64,000 nt of DNA, taken from positions 682,001 to 746,000 of the forward strand of contig NZ_CP058670.1 in assembly GCF_013414345.1 (NCBI RefSeq), written 5' to 3'. Source of the stretch: Microcella indica. Its GTDB lineage: Bacteria > Actinomycetota > Actinomycetes > Actinomycetales > Microbacteriaceae. A program made the translations under genes and the position numbers. The notes under the pieces are model-generated. The model did no database searches and was not told where the DNA came from. It saw nothing but the letters and a program-made list of their open reading frames with translations. How positions within the stretch are numbered: position 1 is the stretch's first letter; each line of letters starts with the position of its first letter. This document shows positions 14,595-24,492 of this stretch, piece by piece.

Positions 14595-17564
14595 TTGCTC
14601 CTCGTCCTAGCGGTGTTCGGCGTGGCCGCGATCATCCTCCCGGCCCTCGTGCGCGCCCTCGGCCGCCGGGTGTTCCTCGTCGCCGGACTCGTCTCCTTCG
14701 GCGCCTTCGTGCACACCCTGCTGCAGGCTCCCGCGATCCTCGACGGCGACCCGGAGGCGTACCCGATCGAGCGCCTCGCGTGGGTCACGCAGCTGCAGCT
14801 CACCCTCGACCTCAGCATGGACCCGCTCTCGTGGGTGCTCGCGCTCGTCATCACGGGCATCGGCAGCCTCGTGCTCGTCTACTGCTCCTGGTACTTCGCC
14901 GACGACGAGCCGGGCCTCGGGCGCTTCGCCGCCGTGCTGCTCGCCTTCGCGGGAGCGATGTACGGGCTCGTCACCGCCAACGACGTCTACCTGCTCTTCG
15001 TCTTCTGGGAGGCCACGAGCGTCTTCTCGTACCTGCTCATCGGCCACTACACGGGTCGGAGGGCGAGCCGCGGTGCCGCTCTGCAGGCTCTCATCACGAC
15101 AACCCTCGGCGGGCTCGTCATGCTCGTGGGCCTCGTGCTGCTCTCGGTGCAGGCGCGATCGTCCTCCCTCGACGTGATCCTCTCCTCCTCGCCCGCGGGT
15201 GCCCTCACGACCACGGCGGTCTTCCTCGTGCTCGTCGGCGCCCTCTCGAAGTCCGCGATCGTCCCTGTGCACTTCTGGCTGCCCGGAGCGATGGCCGCGC
15301 CGACCCCCGTGAGCGCCTACCTGCACGCCGCCGCGATGGTCAAGGCGGGCATCTACCTGATCGCCCGTTTCGCGCCGGCGTTCTTCGACATGCCGGGGTG
15401 GCGTGAAGTACTGGTCGGGCTCGGCGTCGCGACCATGCTGCTCGGCGGCTACATCGCCCTCAAGCAGACCGACCTCAAGCTCCTCCTCGCCTACGGGACC
15501 GTCAGTCAGCTGGGCTTCCTCACGGTCGTCGCGGGCTACGGCACGCGAGACACGGCACTCGCGGCGCTCGCGCTCCTGATGGCCCACGCCCTCTTCAAGG
15601 GTGCGCTCTTCCTCATCGTGGGCATCATCGACCACGAGGCGGGCACGCGCGACCTGCGCAAGCTCTCCGGTCTCGGTCGACGTTCCCCGATCCTCGCGAC
15701 GATCGCGGCGCTCTCGCTCGCCTCGATGTCGGGCGTGCCACCGCTCTTTGGCTTTGTCGCGAAAGAGACCGTGCTCTACGGGCTCCTCGTGGGCGTCGAG
15801 TCCGGCGACCCGATCGCCGTCGTTGCCGTGGTCGGGGTCGTGCTCGGCTCGGTCCTCACGGTGGCCTACAGCCTGCGCTTCTTCTGGGGTGCGTTCGCGC
15901 GCAAGGCCGGCGTCGACGACGTCACCTCGCTCGAGCACGTGCGCCGCGGCTTCCTGTTCGCCCCCACCGTCCTGGCCATCACGTCGCTCGCCCTCGGGCC
16001 GCTCGCGGGTCTCGCCGATCGCGCCCTCGCGGGCTATCCCACCCTGTTCGAGGCGCCGGAGGGCAAGCCGTACACCCTCGCGCTCTGGCACGGGTTCGAG
16101 CCCGCTCTCGGTCTCTCGGCGCTCACGATCGTGCTGGGGGCCGCGCTCTTCGTCGCTCGCACTCGCGTGGCGGCCGCGCAGAAGCGGCTCTCGACGGGGC
16201 TGAGCGCGAGCGAGGCGTACTGGGACGTCATGTCGGGCGTCGACCGCTTCTCTGCGCGGATCACGAGTCTCACCCAGCGCGGCTCCCTCTCGTTCTACCT
16301 CGGCGTCATCCTGCTCGTCTTCATCGCCGTCACGACCGCGGGCCTCGTCGCGGGCTCGACCTGGCGCACCGATGTGCGGGTGTGGGACTACCCCGCGCAG
16401 CTCGCGATCGCCGTCGTCATGATCGCCGCGGCGATCGCGGCGACGCAGGTGCAGAAGCGCTTCGCCGCGCTCGTCACGGTCGGCGTCACGGGCTTCGGGA
16501 TGTCAGCGCTGTTCGCGCTGCAGGGTGCACCCGACCTCGCCATCACGCAGATTCTGGTCGAGCTCGTGACGCTCATCGCGTTCGTACTCGTGCTGCGCCG
16601 CCTCCCGGCCAAGCTCGGTGACCGGCACGGCAGCCATCATCGAGTGCTGCGCGCCGTGATCGCGATCGCCGCGGGCATCGTCATGGTGCTCATCGCCCTC
16701 GTCGCGGCCGGGGCGCGCACGACCGAGCGCATCTCCCTCGCCTGGCCCGAACTCGCCTTCGTCGATGGTCGCGGCAGCAACATCGTCAACGTCGCCCTCG
16801 TCGACATCCGCGGGTGGGACACGATGGGGGAGCTCGCCGTCGTCATCGCGGCGGCGACCGGCGTCGCGAGCCTGCTCTTCATCCGGGGCCGCGTCGACTC
16901 CACCTCGCGGGCGCAGCGTGTCACGATGCGCCGTCGTGCACGTGCTCGCGTGCAGCAGTCGCGCGTCGAGTCGATCCCGGGCGAGCGCCGCAACGCCTGG
17001 ATCCTCGCGGGGCCGACGCTCGACCCGCGTCATCGGTCGATCCTTCTCGAGGTGGTCGTGCGCCTCATCTTCCACGCCGTCATCGTGCTGTCTCTCTACG
17101 TGCTCTTCACAGGGCACAATCTGCCCGGCGGCGGCTTCGCGGGCGGACTCATCGCGGGGCTCGCTCTCGTCGCGCGCTACCTCGCGGGCGGTCGGCACGA
17201 GCTCACCGCTGCGGTGCCCGTGGGCGCGGGGGCCGTGCTCGGCACAGGCATCGCCATCGCCGCTGGTGCCGCGATCGTGCCCCTGCTGTTCGGCGCGGAT
17301 GCCCTCACCTCGACCTACTGGAAGGCGGAGCTCTGGCTCCTGGGCGAGGTCTCCTTCGTGACGTCGACGATCTTCGACATCGGCGTCTACCTCGTCGTCG
17401 TCGGGCTCGTGCTCGACGTGCTGCGCAGCCTCGGCGCCGAGGTCGACCGCCAGGGCGACGACGCCTCTGACCGGGCGAACGGCCGCCGCGTCGACTCGAC
17501 TCTGGCGGACTCGACTCTGGCTGACTCGACGAAGGCCGACTCGACGAAGGAGGGCCGCTCATGA
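14595..17564 (+). CDS. mrpA: Mrp Na+/H+ antiporter, fused subunits A and B
   Basis: 989-residue polytopic protein. Residues ~1-480 are an NADH-dehydrogenase-subunit-5-like antiporter module (YCSWYFADDE, FVFWEATSVFSYLLIGHYTG and the long NuoL/MrpA block). ~560-760 match the MrpA C-terminal region, and ~800-945 are a full MrpB/MnhB domain (LYVLFTGHNLPGGGFAGGLIAGL), so A and B are one chain as is usual in Actinobacteria. Just before the end, four 5-residue units (DSTLA, DSTLA, DSTKA, DSTKE) form a hydrophilic tail. The start is TTG 14595, 4 nt after GGGAGG. The stop overlaps mrpC by ATGA. Confidence 0.92.
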   Translation: MLLVLAVFGVAAIILPALVRALGRRVFLVAGLVSFGAFVHTLLQAPAILDGDPEAYPIERLAWVTQLQLTLDLSMDPLSWVLALVITGIGSLVLVYCSWYFADDEPGLGRFAAVLLAFAGAMYGLVTANDVYLLFVFWEATSVFSYLLIGHYTGRRASRGAALQALITTTLGGLVMLVGLVLLSVQARSSSLDVILSSSPAGALTTTAVFLVLVGALSKSAIVPVHFWLPGAMAAPTPVSAYLHAAAMVKAGIYLIARFAPAFFDMPGWREVLVGLGVATMLLGGYIALKQTDLKLLLAYGTVSQLGFLTVVAGYGTRDTALAALALLMAHALFKGALFLIVGIIDHEAGTRDLRKLSGLGRRSPILATIAALSLASMSGVPPLFGFVAKETVLYGLLVGVESGDPIAVVAVVGVVLGSVLTVAYSLRFFWGAFARKAGVDDVTSLEHVRRGFLFAPTVLAITSLALGPLAGLADRALAGYPTLFEAPEGKPYTLALWHGFEPALGLSALTIVLGAALFVARTRVAAAQKRLSTGLSASEAYWDVMSGVDRFSARITSLTQRGSLSFYLGVILLVFIAVTTAGLVAGSTWRTDVRVWDYPAQLAIAVVMIAAAIAATQVQKRFAALVTVGVTGFGMSALFALQGAPDLAITQILVELVTLIAFVLVLRRLPAKLGDRHGSHHRVLRAVIAIAAGIVMVLIALVAAGARTTERISLAWPELAFVDGRGSNIVNVALVDIRGWDTMGELAVVIAAATGVASLLFIRGRVDSTSRAQRVTMRRRARARVQQSRVESIPGERRNAWILAGPTLDPRHRSILLEVVVRLIFHAVIVLSLYVLFTGHNLPGGGFAGGLIAGLALVARYLAGGRHELTAAVPVGAGAVLGTGIAIAAGAAIVPLLFGADALTSTYWKAELWLLGEVSFVTSTIFDIGVYLVVVGLVLDVLRSLGAEVDRQGDDASDRANGRRVDSTLADSTLADSTKADSTKEGRS
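17493..17552 (+). repeat. four tandem 15-bp units in the 3' end of mrpA
   Basis: Units at 17493, 17508, 17523 and 17538, each GACTCGACNNNGGCN-like, encode DST(L/K)(A/E). Units 1-2 and 3-4 are nearly identical pairs, pointing to slippage or unequal exchange. In frame, so copy number can vary without breaking the gene. Confidence 0.9.
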
Positions 17565-17998
17565 GCATCTCGCTGATCCTCGTCATCACGATGGGTGCGC
17601 TCTTCGCCGCGGGCGTCTACATGCTGCTCGAGCGCAGTCTCACGCGCGTCGTGCTGGGCTTCCTCCTGCTGGGCAACGCCGTGAACCTGCTCCTGCTCAT
17701 CATGGCGGGGGAGGCGGGCATCGCCCCGATCGTCGAGGAGGGCGTCGCCGACGACGCCTACACCGACCCTCTGCCGCAGGCGCTCATCCTCACGGCGATC
17801 GTGATCACCTTCGCGGTCTCCGCGTTCCTCCTCGCTCTCATCTACCGGTCGTGGCGACTCGCGAACGCGGACGACGTCTCCGACGACGCCGATGACGTCG
17901 CCCTGCGGGAGGGGGCCGTCGAGATGCCGGTCGAAGAGACCGCGCCGGACGCCGAAGACACCGAGTTCCCCACCGACGATGCGAGGAGTCGCGCATGA
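17561..17998 (+). CDS. mrpC: Mrp antiporter subunit C
   Basis: 145 residues, NuoK-like, with three helices at about 4-24, 28-52 and 70-95. The segment LGFLLLGNAVNLLLL is the MrpC/NuoK signature, and PLPQALILTAIVITFAVSAF holds the conserved last helix. MrpC is a membrane subunit of the hetero-oligomeric Mrp complex that exchanges cytoplasmic Na+ (or K+) for protons. Residues after ~100 are an acidic tail longer than in most homologues. The gene overlaps both neighbours by ATGA. Confidence 0.94.
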   Translation: MSISLILVITMGALFAAGVYMLLERSLTRVVLGFLLLGNAVNLLLLIMAGEAGIAPIVEEGVADDAYTDPLPQALILTAIVITFAVSAFLLALIYRSWRLANADDVSDDADDVALREGAVEMPVEETAPDAEDTEFPTDDARSRA

Positions 17999-19560
17999 CC
18001 GCGCTCGTTCCCCTCGTCGTCCTCGTGCCGCTGCTGGGCGCGGCGGTCACGCTCGCGCTCGGGTTCCGGCCTCAGGCGCAGCGCATCGTCGCGATCGTCG
18101 CCCTCGTCATCGAGCTCGGCCTGGGCATCGCCCTCCTCATCGCGGTCGACGCCGGTGGCCCGCTCGCCATGGAGCTCGGCGGCTGGTCGGCGCCGTTCGG
18201 CATCGTCCTCGTGGTCGATCGCCTCTCGGCCGTCATGGTGCTCGTGTCGGCCCTCGTGCTGCTCGCGGTGCTGCTGTTCTCGGTCGGTCAGGGAATCGCC
18301 GACGGCGACGAGGAGACGCCGGTCTCGATCTACAACCCCACGTACCTCATCCTCACGACGGGCGTCATGGTCGCGTTCGTCTCCGGCGACCTCTTCAACC
18401 TCTACGTGGGCTTCGAGATCCTCCTCGTGGCGAGCTACGTGCTCATCACGCTCGGCGGCACCGAGGCGCGCATCCGCGCCGGGGTGACGTACGTGATCGT
18501 GAGCCTCCTGTCGTCCCTGCTCTTCCTGGCCTCGATCGCGATGGTCTACGGTGCGCTCGGAACCGTGAACCTCGCCCAGGTCGCCGCCCGCATGCAAGAC
18601 CTGCCTGCCGACGTCCAGGTGCTGCTGCACGTCATGCTCCTCGTCGCCTTCGGCATCAAGGCCGCGGTCTTCCCGCTCTCGTTCTGGCTGCCCGACTCCT
18701 ATCCGAGCGCTCCCGCACCCGTGACGGCGGCGTTCGCAGGGCTGCTCACGAAGATCGGCGTCTACGCGATCATCCGCGTCGAGACGGTCATCTTCCCTGG
18801 CCCTGAGCTCAACCCCGCACTCATGGTCGTGGCGCTGCTCACGATGGTCGTGGGCGCACTCGGTGCCGTCGCCCAAGCGGATATCAAGCGCATCCTCTCC
18901 TTCACTCTCGTGAGCCACATCGGCTACATGATCCTCGGTGTCGCACTCGGCACGGCGGCGGGCACGGCGGCCGCGATCTACTACATCGCCCACCACATCG
19001 TCATCCAGACCACGCTCTTCCTCGCGGCAGGCCTGGTCGAGCGCGAGGCCGGCAGCACGTCCATCACGCGCATCGGCGGGCTGCTCGCGAGTGCGCCGCT
19101 CGTCGCCGTGCTGTTCTTCGTGCCCGCGCTCAACCTCGGTGGCATTCCGCCGTTCTCGGGCTTCATCGGCAAGCTCGGGCTCTTCCAGGCCGCCGCTGAG
19201 CAGGGGGATGCTCTCGCCTACGTCCTCATCGGTGCCGGTGCCCTCGTCTCGCTTCTCACCCTCTACGCCCTCGTGCGCGTCTGGAACCTCGCCTTCTGGC
19301 GTCCGGCGGGGGAGGTCGAGGGCGACGAGACGCGCCTCCTGCGCACCGTCGAGGAGGCCCCGCACTCCACGACGACGATCGCCGCGACCCGCGCGACCTC
19401 GCGACTCATGACCGTGAGCACCGTCCTCATGGTGGTCGTCGGCATCGCGCTCACGGTCTTTGCCGGGCCGCTCTACGGTCTCGCCGATCGCGCTGCCGAC
19501 AACCTCGATGGCCCAGAGCAGTACATCCAGATCGTGTTCCCGCAGGGGGTGGAGCCATGA
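17995..19560 (+). CDS. mrpD: Mrp antiporter subunit D
   Basis: 521 residues, a NuoN/NuoM-type antiporter module of about 14 helices. Typical blocks are YNPTYLILTTGVMVAFVSGD, LFNLYVGFEILLVASY with the ion-path Glu, and KAAVFPLSFWLPDSYPSAP with the conserved Lys and Pro. AQADIKRILSFTLVSHIGYMI is the second half-channel helix. Together with MrpA it is thought to carry the proton and cation paths. Start ATG 17995 overlaps mrpC and the stop overlaps mrpE, so translation of the operon is coupled. Confidence 0.95.
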   Translation: MTALVPLVVLVPLLGAAVTLALGFRPQAQRIVAIVALVIELGLGIALLIAVDAGGPLAMELGGWSAPFGIVLVVDRLSAVMVLVSALVLLAVLLFSVGQGIADGDEETPVSIYNPTYLILTTGVMVAFVSGDLFNLYVGFEILLVASYVLITLGGTEARIRAGVTYVIVSLLSSLLFLASIAMVYGALGTVNLAQVAARMQDLPADVQVLLHVMLLVAFGIKAAVFPLSFWLPDSYPSAPAPVTAAFAGLLTKIGVYAIIRVETVIFPGPELNPALMVVALLTMVVGALGAVAQADIKRILSFTLVSHIGYMILGVALGTAAGTAAAIYYIAHHIVIQTTLFLAAGLVEREAGSTSITRIGGLLASAPLVAVLFFVPALNLGGIPPFSGFIGKLGLFQAAAEQGDALAYVLIGAGALVSLLTLYALVRVWNLAFWRPAGEVEGDETRLLRTVEEAPHSTTTIAATRATSRLMTVSTVLMVVVGIALTVFAGPLYGLADRAADNLDGPEQYIQIVFPQGVEP

Positions 19561-20159
19561 TCGACGACACCGTCAACGACGGCGCACCTCGGAACGAGAC
19601 CGCGGATGACGACCTGCCGACCATGTCGGAGGACCGCGCCCACGCTACGTTCCTGCAGCAGCTGCCGCTGCTCGTCGCACTCGTGCTCCTCTGGATGATG
19701 CTGTGGGGCTCCGTCTCCGTGCTGACCATCCTCACGGGCATCGTCGTCGCGCTACTGGTGACGCGCGCCTTCTACCTGCCGCCCGTCGAGCTCTCGCGCC
19801 GCTTCAACCCCTTCTGGGCGATCGCCTTCCTCGCCCGATTCTTCGGCGAGCTCTTCGTCGCGTCCTTCCAGGTGGCGGCGCTCGCGTTCGCCCCGAAGGG
19901 TCGATCCCGCAGTGCGATCGTGCGCGTGCAGCTGCGCACGCGCGCCGACATCATCATGACCCTCACCTCCATCACGATCTCGCTCGTACCCGGCTCCCTC
20001 GTGATCGAGGTCGATCGACGGCACGCCGTGCTCTACGTGCACGTGCTCGGAGCCTCGAGCGCCGACGATGTCGAGGAAGCACGGCACCACACCCTGAGCA
20101 TCGAGCGCCTCATCATCGCCGCGATCGGCTCGAAGGCGGAGAGGGAGCTGGTGCGCTGA
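19557..20159 (+). CDS. mrpE: Mrp antiporter subunit E
   Basis: 200 residues. An acidic N-terminal extension (~1-35) precedes two or three helices and a cytoplasmic C-terminal domain. RTRADIIMTLTSITISLVPGSLVIE is the conserved MrpE core. MrpE belongs to the accessory EFG set needed for Mrp assembly. The extension is longer than in Bacillus MrpE; an internal ATG at 19623 (MSEDRAH) could be the true start, but ATG 19557 sits in the usual ATGA overlap with mrpD. Confidence 0.92.
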   Translation: MIDDTVNDGAPRNETADDDLPTMSEDRAHATFLQQLPLLVALVLLWMMLWGSVSVLTILTGIVVALLVTRAFYLPPVELSRRFNPFWAIAFLARFFGELFVASFQVAALAFAPKGRSRSAIVRVQLRTRADIIMTLTSITISLVPGSLVIEVDRRHAVLYVHVLGASSADDVEEARHHTLSIERLIIAAIGSKAERELVR

Positions 20160-20446
20160 TGGTCGAGATCCTCTACGGCATCGCCGCCGCTCTGCTCGCC
20201 GCGACGGCGATCATCTCCATGTACCGCGTGATCGTGGGCCCGACGATCCTCGATCGCGTGATCGCCTCCGACGTGCTGCTCACGACGCTCATCCTCGTGG
20301 TCGCGACGGAGATGGTCATCAACGCCCACACGCGCACGATCCCTCTCATGGTCATCCTCGCGGCGACCGCGATCTTCGGCACCGTCGCGGTCGCGCGCTT
20401 CGTGACGAAGACCGAGGGCAGCCCGTGGCGGAAGGACGTGCCGTGA
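20159..20446 (+). CDS. mrpF: Mrp antiporter subunit F
   Basis: 95 residues, three helices (~2-22, ~35-55, ~60-80). YRVIVGPTILDRVIASDVL is the MrpF family signature. It is a small integral subunit of the Mrp complex. The ATG overlaps the mrpE stop as TGATG, and its own stop overlaps mrpG the same way, which fixes the start despite longer open sequence upstream. Confidence 0.94.
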   Translation: MVEILYGIAAALLAATAIISMYRVIVGPTILDRVIASDVLLTTLILVVATEMVINAHTRTIPLMVILAATAIFGTVAVARFVTKTEGSPWRKDVP

Positions 20447-20844
20447 TGTTCGACCTCGAGCCCTGGGACACGATTCTCGACATCTCCTCCGCCGTCCTCC
20501 TCGTCGTGGGAGCGGCGCTCTCGCTGGCCGCCGCGGTCGGCCTCATCCGATTCCCGGATGCCCTCGCACGGCTGCACGCGGCGACCAAGCCGCAGATCCT
20601 CGGTCTGATCCTCATCGTCATCGCGCTCGCCCTGAGCGTGCGCAGCTGGGCGGCGCTCCTGCTCCTGCTGCCCGTCATCGTCTTCCAGATGCTCACCTCG
20701 CCCATCTCGGCTCACATGGTCGGCCGCTCGGGGTACCGCACGGGCGCCTACGATCCCGACGGTCTCGTGGCCGACGAGCTTGCTCCCGACATCGAGGAGG
20801 CCTCGCGCTCGAGTGTCGTCTCGAGCGACGACGACGAGGACTGA
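20446..20844 (+). CDS. mrpG: Mrp antiporter subunit G
   Basis: 132 residues with three helices between ~10 and 90; [22 protein letters not shown] is the MrpG/PhaG signature. It completes the A(B)-C-D-E-F-G order, so the operon encodes a full Mrp complex. The last ~40 residues are acidic (SSDDDED end). ATG 20446 overlaps the mrpF stop; a GTG just upstream is also in frame. The Mrp system supports pH homeostasis and Na+ tolerance in alkaline or saline conditions. Confidence 0.94.
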   Translation: MFDLEPWDTILDISSAVLLVVGAALSLAAAVGLIRFPDALARLHAATKPQILGLILIVIALALSVRSWAALLLLLPVIVFQMLTSPISAHMVGRSGYRTGAYDPDGLVADELAPDIEEASRSSVVSSDDDED

Positions 20845-20886
20845 GCGGAGCCCGGGCGCGGGTCGGCGAGCATCAGCCGCACGTCC

Positions 20887-20892
20887 TAGACT
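20887..20892 (+). promoter_or_regulatory. -10 box of ilvD (leaderless)
   Basis: TAGACT, 7 nt before the ilvD ATG. There is no Shine-Dalgarno in the gap, so a leaderless mRNA independent of the Mrp operon is likely. Confidence 0.5.
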
Positions 20893-20899
20893 CGAGGGC

Positions 20900-22594
20900 A
20901 TGACCGAGGTCGATCACAAGCCCCGTTCCCGCGTCGTCACCGATGGCATCGAAGCGACCACGTCGCGCGGCATGCTGCGCGCTGTCGGCATGGGCGATGA
21001 CGACTGGGACAAGGCGCAGATCGGCATCGCGAGCTCCTGGAACGAGATCACCCCGTGCAACCTCTCGCTCGGCCGTCTCGCGCAGGGCGCCAAGGAGGGC
21101 GTGCACGCGGGCGGCGGGTACCCCCTGCAGTTCGGCACCGTGAGCGTGAGCGACGGCATCTCGATGGGCCACGAGGGCATGCACTTCTCGCTCGTGAGCC
21201 GCGAGGTCATCGCCGACAGCGTCGAGACGGTCATGCAGGCGGAGCGCCTCGACGGCTCGGTGCTGCTCGCCGGCTGCGACAAGTCGATCCCCGGCATGCT
21301 CATGGCCGCGGCGCGCCTCGACCTCGCGAGCGTGTTCCTCTATGCCGGCTCGATCGCGCCCGGCTGGGTCAAGCTCAGCGACGGCACCGAGAAGCCCATC
21401 ACGATCATCGACTCCTTCGAGGCCGTCGGCGCGGTGAAGGCCGGCAAGATGACCGCCGAGGACGCTCATCGCATCGAGTGCTCCTTCGCCCCCGGTGAAG
21501 GTGCCTGTGGCGGCATGTACACCGCGAACACGATGGCCTCCGTGGCCGAGGCGCTCGGCCTGAGCCTTCCGGGGTCGGCGAGCCCAGCATCCTACGATCG
21601 CCGTCGCGACATGTACGCCCACCGCAGCGGCGAGGCTGTCGTGAACCTGCTCAAGAAGGGCATCACGGCACGGCAGATCCTCACCAAGGAGGCCTTCGAG
21701 AACGCGATCACGGTCGCGATGGCCCTCGGTGGCTCCACGAACGTGGTGCTGCACCTGCTCGCGATCGCGCATGAGGCCGAGGTCGAGCTCACCCTCGACG
21801 ACTTCAACCGCATCGGCAGCAAGGTGCCCCACATCGGCGACCTCAAGCCCTTCGGCAACTACGTCATGAACGACGTCGACAGGCAGGGCGGGTTGCCGGT
21901 GCTGCTCAAGGCGCTGCTGGATGCCGGGCTCCTGCACGGCGACGCGCTCACCGTCACCGGCAAGACCATGGCCGAGAACCTCGCCGAGCTCGACCCCGAT
22001 CCGCTCGACGGCGAGGTGCTGCGCACCCTCGACAATCCGATCCACGCGACCGGCGGTCTCACGATCCTCAAGGGCACCCTCGCCCCGGAGGGCGCCGTCG
22101 TGAAGACGGCCGGCTTCGACGCCGCGGTGTTCGAGGGCCCGGCGCGCGTCTTCGAGCGCGAGCGCGCGGCGATGGATGCCCTCACCAACGGAGAGATCAC
22201 GGCGGGCGATGTCGTCGTCATCCGGTACGAGGGCCCCAAGGGCGGCCCCGGCATGCGCGAGATGCTCGCCATCACCGCCGCCATCAAGGGCGCGGGACTC
22301 GGCAAGGATGTATTACTCTTGACCGACGGTCGATTCTCAGGCGGCACAACCGGGCTGTGCATCGGCCACATAGCTCCCGAAGCGGTGGACGCTGGTCCCA
22401 TCGCCTTCGTGCGCGATGGTGATCTCATACGGGTCGATATCGCTGCTCGCTCACTCGACCTACTGGTCGACGAGGCCGAGCTGGAGGCGCGCCGCACCCA
22501 CTGGGCGCCCCTGCCCCCGCGTTACACCCGTGGCGTTCTCGCCAAGTACTCCAAGCTCGTGCGGTCCGCCGCACAGGGAGCGGTCACCGGGTGA
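20900..22594 (+). CDS. ilvD: dihydroxy-acid dehydratase
   Basis: 564-residue iron-sulfur dehydratase, the third step of valine/isoleucine synthesis and of the pantothenate precursor. Conserved pieces are [23 protein letters not shown] and [12 protein letters not shown] (cluster cysteines), and [11 protein letters not shown] with [11 protein letters not shown] near the end. ATG 20900 is chosen because it follows a TAGACT box by 7 nt and matches family starts. Codons 471-525 (about 22310-22475) use GTA, TTA, TTG, ATA, TCA and CTA, which are avoided in the rest of the gene. It is followed 55 nt later by ilvB. Confidence 0.95.
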   Translation: MTEVDHKPRSRVVTDGIEATTSRGMLRAVGMGDDDWDKAQIGIASSWNEITPCNLSLGRLAQGAKEGVHAGGGYPLQFGTVSVSDGISMGHEGMHFSLVSREVIADSVETVMQAERLDGSVLLAGCDKSIPGMLMAAARLDLASVFLYAGSIAPGWVKLSDGTEKPITIIDSFEAVGAVKAGKMTAEDAHRIECSFAPGEGACGGMYTANTMASVAEALGLSLPGSASPASYDRRRDMYAHRSGEAVVNLLKKGITARQILTKEAFENAITVAMALGGSTNVVLHLLAIAHEAEVELTLDDFNRIGSKVPHIGDLKPFGNYVMNDVDRQGGLPVLLKALLDAGLLHGDALTVTGKTMAENLAELDPDPLDGEVLRTLDNPIHATGGLTILKGTLAPEGAVVKTAGFDAAVFEGPARVFERERAAMDALTNGEITAGDVVVIRYEGPKGGPGMREMLAITAAIKGAGLGKDVLLLTDGRFSGGTTGLCIGHIAPEAVDAGPIAFVRDGDLIRVDIAARSLDLLVDEAELEARRTHWAPLPPRYTRGVLAKYSKLVRSAAQGAVTG

Positions 22595-22649
22595 TGCGCG
22601 CGGTGCGCCCGCCCACGATCGCCGACACTCTGCAAGGACGTGCAACTTC

Positions 22650-24488
22650 ATGACCACGGAATCGACTCCCGTGCCGAACCCGCCCGCGCGTGCCGCTACG
22701 GGCAAGACCGCGTCGGCGGCGTCCGCGAAGGCCGCCGCTGAGCCTCCCATCCTCACCGGGTCTGGTGCGATTCTCGCCTCGCTCGAGCGTCTCGGCGTCA
22801 CCGACGTCTTCGGCCTGCCCGGCGGTGCCATCATGCCGTTCTACGACGAGCTCATGGCGTCCACCGCCATCCGGCACATCCTCGTCCGCCACGAGCAGGG
22901 CGCCGGTCACGCGGCCGAGGGCTACGCCTCCTCAAGCGGCCGGCTCGGCGTCTGCATCGCGACCTCCGGGCCCGGCGCGACGAACCTCGTGACGGCGATC
23001 GCGGATGCTCACATGGACTCCGTGCCCATGCTCGCCATCACCGGCCAGGTGTTCTCCACCTCGATGGGCACGGACGCCTTCCAGGAGGTCGACATCACGG
23101 GCATCACGATGCCCATCACGAAGCACTCCTTCCTCGTGACCAAGCCCGAGGACGTGCCCGGGGTGATCGCCGCGGCGGTCCACATCGCCACGACGGGGCG
23201 CCCCGGCCCCGTGCTCGTGGACGTCACGAAGGATGCCCAGCAGAAGAGCGCGCCGTTCATCTGGCCCCCCAAGATCGACCTGCCCGGGTACCGCCCCGTC
23301 ACCAAGGCGCACGGCAAGCAGATCCAGGCCGCCGCGCAGCTCATCGCCGAGGCCCGCAAACCTGTGCTCTACGTCGGCGGCGGCGTCGTGCGCGCCGGTG
23401 CGCACCGCGAGCTGCTCGAGTTCGCCGAGAAGACCGGGGCGCCCGTCGTCACGACCCTCATGGCGCGCGGTGCCTTCCCCGACAGCCACCCCCAGCAACT
23501 CGGCATGCCCGGCATGCACGGCACCGTGCCGGCGGTGCTGGGACTCCAGGAGAGCGATCTGCTCATCGCCCTCGGAGCACGATTCGACGACCGCGTGACC
23601 GGCAAGGTGAGCGAGTTCGCTCCCGGCGCCAAGGTCATCCACGTCGACATCGACCCTGCGGAGATCGGCAAGATCCGCCACGCCGATGTGCCGATCGTCG
23701 GCGACGTGCGCGAAGTGCTGCTCGACCTCCTGCCCGCCTACGACGAGGCGGTCGCCGCGCACCCGAGCGACACCGCCGACTGGTGGACTCGACTGAAGAC
23801 CCTCAAGTCGCAGTACCCGCTCGGCTACACCCTGCCGGAGGACGGCCAGCTGTCGCCACAGTGGGTCATCGAGAAGATCGGGGAACTCTCCGGCCCCGAG
23901 GCCGTCTACGCCGCGGGCGTGGGTCAGCACCAGATGTGGTCGGCCCAGTTCGTCAAGTACGAGCGCCCCGGCGCGTGGCTCAACTCGGGCGGCGCGGGAA
24001 CGATGGGCTACGCGGTGCCCGCCGCCATGGGCGCGAAGGTGGCGCAGCCCGACCGGCTCGTCTGGGCCATCGACGGCGACGGCTGCTTCCAGATGACCAA
24101 TCAGGAGCTCGCGACCTGCACGATCAACAACATCCCCATCAAGGTCGCCATCATCAACAACTCCTCGCTCGGCATGGTGCGTCAGTGGCAGACCCTCTTC
24201 TACGAGGGCCGGCACTCGTTCACCGACCTCAACACGGGGCACGACACGGTCATGATCCCCGACTTCGTGAAGATGGCCGACGCCTACGGCGCACTCGGCA
24301 TCCGCGTCACGACGCCCGAGGAGGTCGAGCCGGCCATCCGCCTCGCAATGGAGACCAACGACCGCCCCGTCGTCATCGACTTCATCGTGAGCCGCGACGC
24401 GATGGTGTGGCCCATGGTTCCGCAGGGCGTCGGCAACTCGCAGGTGCAGTACGCCCGCGACCACGCCCCCGACTGGTACGAGGAGTAG
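22650..24488 (+). CDS. ilvB: acetolactate synthase, large subunit
   Basis: 612-residue thiamine-diphosphate enzyme making acetolactate and acetohydroxybutyrate from pyruvate and 2-ketobutyrate. The catalytic Glu is in [14 protein letters not shown]. The FAD region contains [15 protein letters not shown], and [12 protein letters not shown] to [14 protein letters not shown] is the ThDP-Mg motif. The first ~35 residues are a low-complexity Ala/Lys extension. ATG 22650 follows AAGGA by 11 nt. The regulatory subunit starts 4 nt after the stop. No leader peptide or attenuator is visible in the 55 nt upstream. Confidence 0.96.
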   Translation: MTTESTPVPNPPARAATGKTASAASAKAAAEPPILTGSGAILASLERLGVTDVFGLPGGAIMPFYDELMASTAIRHILVRHEQGAGHAAEGYASSSGRLGVCIATSGPGATNLVTAIADAHMDSVPMLAITGQVFSTSMGTDAFQEVDITGITMPITKHSFLVTKPEDVPGVIAAAVHIATTGRPGPVLVDVTKDAQQKSAPFIWPPKIDLPGYRPVTKAHGKQIQAAAQLIAEARKPVLYVGGGVVRAGAHRELLEFAEKTGAPVVTTLMARGAFPDSHPQQLGMPGMHGTVPAVLGLQESDLLIALGARFDDRVTGKVSEFAPGAKVIHVDIDPAEIGKIRHADVPIVGDVREVLLDLLPAYDEAVAAHPSDTADWWTRLKTLKSQYPLGYTLPEDGQLSPQWVIEKIGELSGPEAVYAAGVGQHQMWSAQFVKYERPGAWLNSGGAGTMGYAVPAAMGAKVAQPDRLVWAIDGDGCFQMTNQELATCTINNIPIKVAIINNSSLGMVRQWQTLFYEGRHSFTDLNTGHDTVMIPDFVKMADAYGALGIRVTTPEEVEPAIRLAMETNDRPVVIDFIVSRDAMVWPMVPQGVGNSQVQYARDHAPDWYEE

Positions 24489-24492
24489 ACCG

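Noticed and set aside
22595-22649. Attenuator or leader peptide before ilvB
   Set aside because: Only 55 nt between ilvD and ilvB; no branched-chain-rich short ORF or paired hairpins.
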